Origin: Bacteroidales bacterium
Lineage (GTDB): Bacteria; Bacteroidota; Bacteroidia; Bacteroidales; UBA932
DNA: 64,000 nt
Reading direction: 5' to 3'
NCBI GenBank assembly: GCA_017959005.1
Contig: JAGDBO010000004.1
Coordinates: 1-64,000 of the forward strand
Part shown: positions 27,459 through 34,676 of the stretch, piece by piece
How the letters are laid out: every line of letters begins with the position of its first letter
How positions within the stretch are numbered: the stretch's first letter is position 1
Position numbers and translations under genes: made by a program
The notes under the pieces: model-generated
What the model saw: only the letters and a program-made list of their open reading frames with translations
The model's database searches: none
What the model was told of the DNA's origin: nothing

Positions 27459-28457
27459 ATGCCTAACACAGACTTTGTAGATTACGTCAAACTTCACCTT
27501 ACCTCCGGCTCCGGCGGTAACGGCTCTATGCACCTCCACAGGGAGAAGTACATAGACAAGGGCGGTCCGGATGGAGGAGACGGAGGCAAAGGCGGCAGCA
27601 TCATTATGCAGGGAGACAGCCAGATGTGGACCCTCATCTCCCTCAAGTACCGCAAACACATTGATGCTGAGAATGGTGGCAACGGCAGCGGAAACCTCTG
27701 CACCGGAGCGGACGCTAAGGATATCATCCTCAAAGTTCCGCTGGGAACGGTAGCAAAGGATGCTGAAACGGGAGAAATCATTGGGGAGGTAACAGAGCAC
27801 GGTCAGAAGTGCATGCTTCTGAAAGGAGGAAGAGGCGGCAAGGGTAACGCCTTCTTTAAAAGTGCAACGCGTCAGACTCCAAAGTTTGCACAGGAGGGAG
27901 AACCGGGCCAGGAGGGTTGGTTCATACTGGAGCTGAAAGTCCTTGCAGATGTGGGACTTGTGGGCTTCCCTAACGCCGGCAAATCTACACTGCTCTCTAC
28001 GGTTTCTGCAGCTCATCCAAAGATTGCAGACTACGCCTTCACAACACTTGAGCCTAGCATAGGTATTGTCCGTTACTATGATGACATGTCCTTTGTGATG
28101 GCAGACATCCCGGGAATCATTGAGGGAGCACACGAGGGCAAAGGACTGGGATATAGATTCTTACGCCACATTGAAAGAAACTCCATACTGCTCTTTCTGG
28201 TCTCTGCAGAAAATCTGGATATTGCAAAAGAGTACAAGATTCTGCTCAACGAGTTAAAGCAGTACAACCCGGAACTTCTAGATAAACAGCGCATTCTGGC
28301 CATCACCAAGTGTGACCTTCTGGGAGGAGACAAGGAGATGATTTCTGCGCTCAAGAGAAAAGTTCCAAAGAAGGTACCATACGTTTTTATTTCAAGCGTA
28401 ACAGGAGAGGGAATCAAAGAGCTGAAAGACCTTATCTGGGAGGCTCTGACAAAATAA
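27459..28457 (+). CDS. obg: GTPase ObgE/CgtA
   Basis: Ribosome-associated GTPase acting in 50S assembly and stress response. From ATG 27459 the 332-residue protein has the glycine-rich Obg fold (about 1-157; [23 protein letters not shown]) and the GTPase domain with GFPNAGKST (169-177), DIPG (216-219) and TKCD. An upstream in-frame start at 27420 lies inside adk and is not used. Part of adk-obg-PAP2-lplA. Confidence 0.96.
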   Translation: MPNTDFVDYVKLHLTSGSGGNGSMHLHREKYIDKGGPDGGDGGKGGSIIMQGDSQMWTLISLKYRKHIDAENGGNGSGNLCTGADAKDIILKVPLGTVAKDAETGEIIGEVTEHGQKCMLLKGGRGGKGNAFFKSATRQTPKFAQEGEPGQEGWFILELKVLADVGLVGFPNAGKSTLLSTVSAAHPKIADYAFTTLEPSIGIVRYYDDMSFVMADIPGIIEGAHEGKGLGYRFLRHIERNSILLFLVSAENLDIAKEYKILLNELKQYNPELLDKQRILAITKCDLLGGDKEMISALKRKVPKKVPYVFISSVTGEGIKELKDLIWEALTK

Positions 28458-28475
28458 GATTAAAAAACTCCAACA

Positions 28476-29096
28476 ATGCTGCAGCAACTGGAACACATAG
28501 ACAGAGTAGCGTCACTGGCAATAAACAGCTGTCACAGTGAGTTTTGGGACAAGGTGATGATTTTCATCTCCAAAGACTTTGGCCTGGCTCCAATTTATGT
28601 AATACTACTGGTTTACATAATCCTGCGCACCAGAGTCACCATTGGCAAAAGGGAGTACTTCAACTCCTGGATAATCAGCCTTGTAACCGTTATGGCCTGC
28701 GTAGCTACCTTCCTTATAACGGAGAACTTTGGTCACGATGTAGTAAAGCCCTACTTCCACCGTCTGCGCCCTGGCTATGACACTTACATCTGGGACCTTG
28801 TTCGTCTACCTGCCGGCAAGGGAGGACTTTACAGTTTTATAAGTCTGCACGCTGCAAACTGGGCCGGCTTTGCAACCATCTCTACTCTGCTCATTAGAAA
28901 GAAGTTCTACACGTGGTTCATCTGGATTCTGACGCTGGCAGTTTGCTACAGCAGAGTCTATCTGGGCAGACATTTCCTTGGTGACATAATCTGCGGTATC
29001 TTATTCGGCATAGTGGCCGGCTACATAGTTTACTGGATTACCAAGGCCATAATCTACTCCCTTGGAAACAGGCATCACATCAAAGAAATTCGCTAA
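28476..29096 (+). CDS. PAP2 family membrane phosphatase
   Basis: Integral membrane phosphatase of the PAP2 (phosphatidate phosphatase type 2) superfamily, 206 residues with about five to six helices. The three motifs are KPYFHRLRPG (K-x6-RP), a degenerate SLHA where the family has PSGH, and SRVYLGRHFLGD (SR-x5-H-x3-D). The substrate could be undecaprenyl pyrophosphate, phosphatidylglycerol phosphate or a lipid A phosphate. It lies 18 bp after obg and 2 bp before the lipoate ligase gene. Confidence 0.88.
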   Translation: MLQQLEHIDRVASLAINSCHSEFWDKVMIFISKDFGLAPIYVILLVYIILRTRVTIGKREYFNSWIISLVTVMACVATFLITENFGHDVVKPYFHRLRPGYDTYIWDLVRLPAGKGGLYSFISLHAANWAGFATISTLLIRKKFYTWFIWILTLAVCYSRVYLGRHFLGDIICGILFGIVAGYIVYWITKAIIYSLGNRHHIKEIR

Positions 29097-29098
29097 CA

Positions 29099-30187
29099 AT
29101 GCTCTATATCTCAGACAGTTGTACAGACCCTCAGCGTAACCTGGCAACAGAGGAGTACCTTCTCAAAAAGTTCAAAGAGCCCATCTTCCGCCTCTGGAGA
29201 AACGCCCCGTCTATCATTGTGGGCCGCTACCAGAACACCCTGGCGGAGATAGACTATAACTACGTGAAAGAGAACAACATAACCGTAGTAAGAAGACTCA
29301 CCGGAGGTGGCGCTGTCTTTCATGATCTGGGCAACCTCAACTACACTTTTGTAGAGAACAGAGCAGAAGACTCAAAGAGAGAAGAGACCAATGCTATGTT
29401 CCGCCGCTTCACAAGACCCATTATTGAAGCGCTCCAAGCAATCAACGTAAACGCCTCTCTAGAAGGACGTAATGACCTCCTGATAGATGGCCGCAAGTTC
29501 TCAGGCAATGCCATCTGCATCCATAAAAACCGCATACTCCAGCACGGAACTCTGATGTTTGACGTCTCCACAAGCAACCTCTCTTCTGCCCTTAAATCCC
29601 GCCCGGAGAAATTCCAGGACAAGGCGGTTAAGAGCAACCGTTCCAGGGTAACCAACATCAAAGAGCACCTCACTCTGGCCGGCATAAGGAAGAACCTCCT
29701 TGCCTATAACCTACTCAAAGAGCGCGCAATAGAACTGCACCACTCAGACGCCAGACCAACCCTCAAAGATGCAGACGTCATCTGGTTTATGAACTACCTG
29801 GGAACCTACATCACTACCCAAAACAAACAAACTATAACCCCATACAACTACACAAAAAAAGATAATGAGGAGATAGACTCCCTCTTCCAAAAGCGCTACT
29901 CCACAGACAAATGGAACTACGGCCACTCCCCAAGATACACCTACGGCACCATCAAAAAACTCAAGGGCGGCATAATGGAGTTCTACGTTACCGTAGATAA
30001 AGGCATCATCACCAAACTGGACATCCGCGGAGACTACTTCTTCACCAGCCCAACGGAAGAGTTTATAAAACAGATGGTTGGAACGCCTCATACAAAAGAG
30101 GAGATAGCAAAAAAAATAGGCGCTCTCAATTTGAACGCCTACTTTGCTGACACACAGCCGGAAGATATCGTTAACCTGTTCTTTTAA
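29099..30187 (+). CDS. lplA: Lipoate-protein ligase
   Basis: Attaches free lipoate to lipoyl domains of 2-oxoacid dehydrogenases or the glycine cleavage H protein. The 362-residue protein has the cofactor transferase signature RRLTGGGAVFHD (about 65-76), GRNDLLIDGRKFSGNA with the conserved Lys, and a C-terminal accessory domain (about 250-362), so it is of the long, self-sufficient type. Fourth gene of the adk-obg-PAP2-lplA run. A terminator overlaps its last codons. Confidence 0.93.
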   Translation: MLYISDSCTDPQRNLATEEYLLKKFKEPIFRLWRNAPSIIVGRYQNTLAEIDYNYVKENNITVVRRLTGGGAVFHDLGNLNYTFVENRAEDSKREETNAMFRRFTRPIIEALQAINVNASLEGRNDLLIDGRKFSGNAICIHKNRILQHGTLMFDVSTSNLSSALKSRPEKFQDKAVKSNRSRVTNIKEHLTLAGIRKNLLAYNLLKERAIELHHSDARPTLKDADVIWFMNYLGTYITTQNKQTITPYNYTKKDNEEIDSLFQKRYSTDKWNYGHSPRYTYGTIKKLKGGIMEFYVTVDKGIITKLDIRGDYFFTSPTEEFIKQMVGTPHTKEEIAKKIGALNLNAYFADTQPEDIVNLFF

Positions 30188-30203
30188 CAGGTTAACTCTT
30201 ATT
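30170..30203. terminator. Bidirectional terminator between lplA and hpf
   Basis: GTTAACCTGTT and AACAGGTTAAC form a perfect 11-bp stem with a 5-base loop. The left arm is inside the final codons of lplA and the hpf stop is 3 bp past the right arm, so it can serve both convergent genes. Confidence 0.75.
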
Positions 30204-30492
30204 TGCCGAACTTCTTTTCCTTCATTTTAACCAACTGGCCCTTAAGGACATCTACACAATCTACAACAGCATCCTCAAAACTCTTTGCATTTCTGGAAAC
30301 ATGAATATCATCTCCCGGAACCTGCAGTTTAATCTTACACTCTTTGTTCAACTGATCCGGTAGAAGACTTAGTGTTACATCTGCCTCCATAAATCCGTCA
30401 AAGAACTTTGCCAACTTCTCAACTTTCTTGTTTACAAATGCAAGAAGTTTCTCATCTGCATCAAACTTAACTGATTGGATTCTAATTTCCAT
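30199..30492 (-). CDS. hpf: Ribosome hibernation-promoting factor (short form)
   Basis: Small 97-residue protein of the HPF/RaiA family that binds the 30S decoding region in stationary phase and inhibits or dimerises ribosomes. It starts MEIRIQSVKFDADEK and has the beta-alpha-beta-beta-beta-alpha pattern of the family with the basic C-terminal helix (VLKGQLVKMKEKK). It lacks the C-terminal dimerisation domain of long HPF. Notably a perfect AAGGAGG Shine-Dalgarno sequence lies 6 bp before the ATG, which is unusual for Bacteroidota. Confidence 0.92.
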   Translation of the reverse strand: MEIRIQSVKFDADEKLLAFVNKKVEKLAKFFDGFMEADVTLSLLPDQLNKECKIKLQVPGDDIHVSRNAKSFEDAVVDCVDVLKGQLVKMKEKKFGK

Positions 30493-30498
30493 AACTAA

Positions 30499-30505
30499 CC
30501 TCCTT
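30499..30505 (-). promoter_or_regulatory. Strong Shine-Dalgarno of hpf
   Basis: Minus-strand AAGGAGG, 6 bp upstream of the hpf ATG. Most genes in this window have no such site. Confidence 0.85.
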
Positions 30506-30607
30506 AAATAATTGGTTTAACTGTATGTAAATATACAAAAAGCAGACCCAAAAAGCAAATTAAACCCCACTTAAAACAAACCCATAACATAAAAGGACAA
30601 TAATGCT

Positions 30608-30615
30608 TAACTTTG
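30608..30615 (+). promoter_or_regulatory. -7 promoter box (TAACTTTG), near-leaderless
   Basis: TAnnTTTG box ending 7 bp before the ATG at 30623. If the usual spacing to the start site holds, transcription would begin at or next to the start codon. Confidence 0.45.
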
Positions 30616-30622
30616 TCCCGAT

Positions 30623-31327
30623 ATGAGAAAAATTTTGAACACATCTTTTATCTCCTCGATGGTTTTGTTTGCCACCTTAGCTCTTTTTGCAACCTCCTGC
30701 AAATCAGACAAGACCAAGCAGGGCACCAAAACCCCTACTACGCAGAGCTCAAACTCCACCAAGCAGAACCCAGACAAACAGAACCAGACCACCACTCCCC
30801 TCAATGCCTCTATGGATATAACAGATACATCCACCGTAAACTTTGAGAACCTCCTTGGTCTGATGCAGAAACTAAAAGGAGATTGGAGTGACGAGCAGGG
30901 CAAAAAGGGAGAAGAGTTTGGTTTCAAATACCTCTTCACAGATAACAAAACTGAGGAGGGCGTTCACATCACCTACCTCTATTACGGCAAGAATGTCAGC
31001 TGGGCAGAGAAGAACTACTTTGGAACTAAGGAGATGGTTTTTGAGCCGGAAGGCCCGCACCCTTACTACTTTCTTATGGGTAAAGACGCCATGAGCGGAG
31101 CCGTTGTATTCTTCAAAGAGAAAGTAGATTACCAGAACTTCCTGGAGCAGACCAAGGCCTACGGTTACTCAGAAGACCAGGGCGGTGACTGCTACGTGCC
31201 AAAGAAGAAAACCCAAAAAGTGCAATCTGTTGAGTTCATCAAGAACCCGGAGCCCTTCCTCTGCTACTTCACCAAAGTTGGCCGCCGTAATGACTGGTGG
31301 CAAGTTATTTTCTGCCTGAACTTTTAG
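30623..31327 (+). CDS. Uncharacterised lipoprotein
   Basis: I do not recognise the family. The 234-residue product has a lipoprotein signal ending in FATSC (Cys at about residue 26) and then a Ser/Thr/Gln/Asn-rich linker (about 27-70). A globular C-terminal domain rich in Tyr, Phe and Trp follows, containing MGKDAMSGAVVFFKEKVDY. It precedes a thioredoxin-like protein gene by 12 bp, so the two are probably co-transcribed. Outer-membrane attachment is inferred from the lipobox. Confidence 0.8.
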   Translation: MRKILNTSFISSMVLFATLALFATSCKSDKTKQGTKTPTTQSSNSTKQNPDKQNQTTTPLNASMDITDTSTVNFENLLGLMQKLKGDWSDEQGKKGEEFGFKYLFTDNKTEEGVHITYLYYGKNVSWAEKNYFGTKEMVFEPEGPHPYYFLMGKDAMSGAVVFFKEKVDYQNFLEQTKAYGYSEDQGGDCYVPKKKTQKVQSVEFIKNPEPFLCYFTKVGRRNDWWQVIFCLNF

Positions 31328-31339
31328 ATTTTTTAGAAT

Positions 31340-31948
31340 ATGAAACGTGTAATCATTTCTCTTATAGCAGTTTGCATTGCAGCAACCGCATTGGCACAGC
31401 ATCCACAGCAGCACAAACAGCAACCGCCTCAGGGACCCGCAACTATGAAGGCAGCCCCACAACAGCCTAAATTCCAGGCAGATCCTCAGGCTAAAAAACC
31501 TGCACTCAAGAAGGTTTATGATGAAAACATAGATCCTCTCAAACAGATATACCAGGCCGTTTCACAGGCAAAGAGAGAGGGCAAGTACGTCATCTGCCAA
31601 CTTGGTGGCAACTGGTGCCCTTGGTGCCTCAAGTTTGCAGACTTCATCACCAAAGATAGAGAGATATCTAAACTCCTGAGACAGAACTTTGTATACATCC
31701 ACGTAAACTACAACCCTAAGCAGGCTCGTTCAAAAGATAAATCTACCGTAGACAAGGCTAAAAAACTTCTCAAACGCCTTAACTACGCCGGCAGATTCGG
31801 TTACCCTGTATTCGTTGTTTTAGACGGCAAAGGACACGTAATCCACATCCAAGACTCCAGCTTCCTGGAAGAAGGAGAGAGTTATGACCGCAGCAAAGTC
31901 CTCCGTTTCTTCAAGAACTGGACTCCGGAAGCCACCACAAAACTCTAA
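31340..31948 (+). CDS. Exported thioredoxin-family protein
   Basis: Periplasmic thiol-disulphide protein of 202 residues with a signal peptide (1-19, cleaved after ATALA), a Gln/Pro/His-rich linker (about 20-60) and a thioredoxin-like fold with the active site WCPWC (92-96). The CPWC motif is unlike the CGPC of classical thioredoxin and resembles the DUF255/thioredoxin_7 group. Partner unknown; the lipoprotein upstream is a candidate. Confidence 0.85.
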   Translation: MKRVIISLIAVCIAATALAQHPQQHKQQPPQGPATMKAAPQQPKFQADPQAKKPALKKVYDENIDPLKQIYQAVSQAKREGKYVICQLGGNWCPWCLKFADFITKDREISKLLRQNFVYIHVNYNPKQARSKDKSTVDKAKKLLKRLNYAGRFGYPVFVVLDGKGHVIHIQDSSFLEEGESYDRSKVLRFFKNWTPEATTKL

Positions 31949-32007
31949 CAGACACCCCAACCTAAAACTTTTTACGCAATTGCAAGGACATGTTCGGTTA
32001 TTATATA

Positions 32008-32065
32008 AAAAAGCGGTAGGGAGTGTTGACTCCCCCCGCAGCACGAATCCGTAGAATCGCTTTTT
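32008..32065. terminator. Nested hairpin, probable terminator or structured RNA
   Basis: An outer 8-bp stem AAAAAGCG / CGCTTTTT encloses a GC-rich inner hairpin (GCGG, AGGGAGT, loop GTTG, ACTCCC, CCGC) plus an unpaired arm. The right strand ends in five T. It lies 60 bp after the thioredoxin-like gene. The two-level fold is more elaborate than a simple terminator. Confidence 0.55.
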
Positions 32066-32181
32066 CAAATGCAAAATTAATTATCTGAAACAACTTTGCA
32101 AGCATTTTCGTAAAATCTTTTTGACCACAAAGAGATGGAATGGTTATTGTGATTCGTTGAAGCTGTTATAACAAATGACTT

Positions 32182-32796
32182 ATGAAAACAATTAAAGTCT
32201 TTACGGTTGTTGCAGTAATAGCTCTGTTATTTGTCCAAAATGCTATTGCTCAGAACATTGAGAGCAAAAGCTTATCTGGCAGAGTTTATTATAACCCAAA
32301 TATTTTGAAGGGACAGTTGAACAATCTTACTCAAGAGTTGGAAAAGGAATTGCCTGAGGCCAGAAGAAGAAAGATTGCAGAGGTGGAGAAAGAGAAGGGC
32401 AGACCGCTTACAAAAGAGGAGATTGCTGAGATTGATAATGACCTTAAGAAAGCTATGGATATGGCTATTGCAATAAAGAATGGAACCGTTGTAGCTATAA
32501 CTATGGAGTTTAAGAGTGAGACTGAAATTGTTATGAAGCCGGATATTAAGGTAAACGAGGAAGTCTTAAAAGCAGCCGGAATGGGATGGGCAAAGCGTAA
32601 GGCAATAAAGGCTGCATTGGCTGTAACTCCAAGTGAAAAAGGCAAATACACAGTTAGAGATACTGTTATCTATATGTATACCGGAACAGGAAATAAACCG
32701 GAAGACAGAGATACTATGACCCTCAGCAGAGACGGACGCTTTCTGTACGGAAAAATGGATGAGTCAACACCGTTCAAGCTAACCCGCATAAAATAA
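32182..32796 (+). CDS. Uncharacterised exported protein
   Basis: Family not recognised. The 204-residue product has an N-terminal signal peptide (about 1-23, ending AIAQ), a highly charged Lys/Glu helical segment (about 45-100) and a C-terminal part with short strands, including YTVRDTVIYMY. It may be periplasmic. It is convergent with the small XRE gene, with a single base between the two stops. It marks the left border of the accessory island. Confidence 0.75.
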   Translation: MKTIKVFTVVAVIALLFVQNAIAQNIESKSLSGRVYYNPNILKGQLNNLTQELEKELPEARRRKIAEVEKEKGRPLTKEEIAEIDNDLKKAMDMAIAIKNGTVVAITMEFKSETEIVMKPDIKVNEEVLKAAGMGWAKRKAIKAALAVTPSEKGKYTVRDTVIYMYTGTGNKPEDRDTMTLSRDGRFLYGKMDESTPFKLTRIK

Positions 32797-32797
32797 C

Positions 32798-33016
32798 TCA
32801 CACATTTACACAAATAAGTGGTTCTCCAAGAGCAACAGAAAGCTCCGCGATAGATCTTAGCGTAAGATTTTTTGCCAACTCCCTTTGAGTTATATTCTTC
32901 TCCTTTAGGATAGAATCTATCTTAGCAATAATCTCAGCAGACAATTGCATCTCCATTTTTATTTCCGGAGAAACTTTCTTTAACTTTTCTTTAAACCATT
33001 TTTGTTTGTCTTTCAT
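32798..33016 (-). CDS. XRE-like regulator lacking its recognition helix
   Basis: Product of 72 residues clearly related to the XRE protein at 47663-47944: both share the pattern ...VSP-I...QLSA-IIA-ID..L..KN-TQRELA... and end ...LTL-SIAELS-A-GEPLI. In this copy 17 residues, corresponding to KMGRSEAVISRWTTGFP in the paralogue, are missing in frame, which removes the DNA-recognition helix of the helix-turn-helix. It probably cannot bind DNA in the normal way; it is either a decayed copy or a dimerisation-only variant. Divergent from the DUF2442-HTH gene. Confidence 0.7.
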   Translation of the reverse strand: MKDKQKWFKEKLKKVSPEIKMEMQLSAEIIAKIDSILKEKNITQRELAKNLTLRSIAELSVALGEPLICVNV

Positions 33017-33061
33017 ATTTCAAAAATTAGCTTATATGCTAAGTTGCCTAACGGAACAAAG

Positions 33062-33484
33062 ATGGAAAAGATTATTAAGGTTTGGTTCAGGAATGATAGG
33101 ATATTCATAAGAACCAATCAAAACAGCATTTACAGCCGCTCTTTAAAAGCGTTTCCATTGTTAATGGATGCAACTCCCAGTCAACGTTCTCGTTACGAGA
33201 TAGGACTTGAGGGAGATGATCTTTATTGGGAAGAAATAGATGAAGACATACACATAAGCAGCTTCTACGAAAAAGATGAACTGATTAGTGAAGAAGAGAA
33301 TGAAATAGCCAAAGTATTCAAACGCTTTCCCCAGTTGAACGTTTCTGAAGTTGCGAGATCAATGGGGATAAACAAAAGCCTGCTGGCCAGATATATCTAT
33401 GGTGTAAAGAGACCTTCTGAGAAAAGAAAAAAAGAAATCTTCAATGCCCTTCGCAAACTCGGCAAAGAGCTTGCAAAACTTTAA
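33062..33484 (+). CDS. DUF2442 plus helix-turn-helix protein
   Basis: The ATG at 33062 (MEKIIKVWFRNDRIF) is preferred over the upstream in-frame start at 33002, because the DUF2442 fold begins there. DUF2442 (about 1-75) is a small domain found in antitoxin-like proteins; the C-terminal half (about 85-140) carries an XRE-like helix-turn-helix, VSEVARSMGINKSLLARY. In Bacteroidales such genes often follow a DUF4160 toxin-like gene; none is seen here, so this may be an orphan antitoxin. An R2 repeat follows the stop by 18 bp. Confidence 0.75.
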   Translation: MEKIIKVWFRNDRIFIRTNQNSIYSRSLKAFPLLMDATPSQRSRYEIGLEGDDLYWEEIDEDIHISSFYEKDELISEEENEIAKVFKRFPQLNVSEVARSMGINKSLLARYIYGVKRPSEKRKKEIFNALRKLGKELAKL

Positions 33485-33502
33485 ACGGCCTTGCCGATCT
33501 CC

Positions 33503-33573
33503 TGCATTTGAGTAAATTTTTGGTACAATCTTACGATTATCCCAAAAAATTACGCTTTTGTAAGTCGCTTATC
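33503..33573 (+). repeat. R2 palindromic repeat, copy A
   Basis: Contains GAGTAAATTTTTGGTACAAT, then CTTACGATTATCCC and TTACGCTTTTGTAAG. It lies between the convergent DUF2442-HTH and HNH genes. Confidence 0.8.
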
Positions 33574-33580
33574 TTGACGT

Positions 33581-34603
33581 TCAACAATTATCATCAAATA
33601 CATCACCACCAGTCCATTCCCGGCCTAAGGATTTTGTAAAGTATTTCTGGGCTCCATCTTCTTCGAAGAATGTGCGAATGCTCTTGTGAACGAAAAATCC
33701 GTCTTGGAAGTAAACCTCTGAGAGAGCATATTTCTTAATACCCGAATTTTCAGAAACCACGGACAGATGGGAGCCGTTTTCAGACAATGCCGCATCGTAA
33801 ACTGGAGATTCTCCCCATTGGTTTCTCGTATAGATGGCTCCCTTTTGCAAATGAGTAAGATAATCCTGCAAAGGTGTTTCCGTGATCTTTTGAGGAGTTT
33901 GCGGAAACTCTGTAGGAGTCTTCCAGTCAAGTTGTTTGGCTCCTGGGGTCAGCGAGTCTTTTAGGGCGTGTTCTTCCTCCCAGATTCTACGTTTTTCTTC
34001 TTCTATCTCGGCATTTCGTTGTGCCCAAGATTTCTTATTGTCCGAAAACACCCAGTCCCCGAGACCTTTGCCCGTACCCTGAGGCATGTTGTCCCTCTTG
34101 GTCCATTCATCAAAGTGTTTCTTGCAAGCAGCAGCTTCTTCCTTTGTGACTGTCTTCATCCAACTGATATCCGGCGGTAGAGCTTTAGTTCGGAGGATGG
34201 CTGGATTTTCGATAAACGCTTCAATACTACCGCAGAGGTAGATGATTTTCTTTCGTGTAACATCATTATTTAGAGCATTTTCCAGTCTAGTGAACCAGCG
34301 TAGATTTTCCGGCCGGTTGTTGCAACGATTGGTGTCTATATGGTCAACAACCATATGTGGCTGAGGTTCCGGCCCATGAAAGGCCGTACACACAACCTGA
34401 TGGACTCGGATGTTGCCGGTGAAAATCATATAGCCATCTGGATTTTTTGTTCCGAAACCCCAGACATTGTCCCATTTACTCGGCCGACAACCCTTTTTGG
34501 AAATGCGGCATATGGCACCATTATCACGGACAAGGTATAGACGGTCCTTGTATCCACATTCGCGGACTTCTTTGTATTGGTTTATTATATCCTCTTTATC
34601 CAT
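33581..34603 (-). CDS. HNH endonuclease-domain protein
   Basis: Protein of 340 residues with an N-terminal HNH nuclease domain: His68 in VHQVVCTAFHG, then VVDHIDTNRCNNRPENLRW (about 85-103) with His88 and Asn96/97/100, the H-N-N arrangement of homing-endonuclease-like and phage HNH proteins. The region after residue 150 is helical and Glu/Lys-rich and then unclassified; the C-terminus (about 250-340) is not recognised and could be a target-recognition or effector domain. At about 340 residues it is longer than free-standing homing nucleases. It lies 73 bp downstream of the nuclease-DUF2075 gene on the same strand. Confidence 0.8.
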   Translation of the reverse strand: MDKEDIINQYKEVRECGYKDRLYLVRDNGAICRISKKGCRPSKWDNVWGFGTKNPDGYMIFTGNIRVHQVVCTAFHGPEPQPHMVVDHIDTNRCNNRPENLRWFTRLENALNNDVTRKKIIYLCGSIEAFIENPAILRTKALPPDISWMKTVTKEEAAACKKHFDEWTKRDNMPQGTGKGLGDWVFSDNKKSWAQRNAEIEEEKRRIWEEEHALKDSLTPGAKQLDWKTPTEFPQTPQKITETPLQDYLTHLQKGAIYTRNQWGESPVYDAALSENGSHLSVVSENSGIKKYALSEVYFQDGFFVHKSIRTFFEEDGAQKYFTKSLGREWTGGDVFDDNC

Positions 34604-34676
34604 CTGTCTTATTCAGGATATGTTTTTTGTATTTCGTTAAGTTCTCACGGCAAGGCGGCGGACTAAAGCGATGGTA

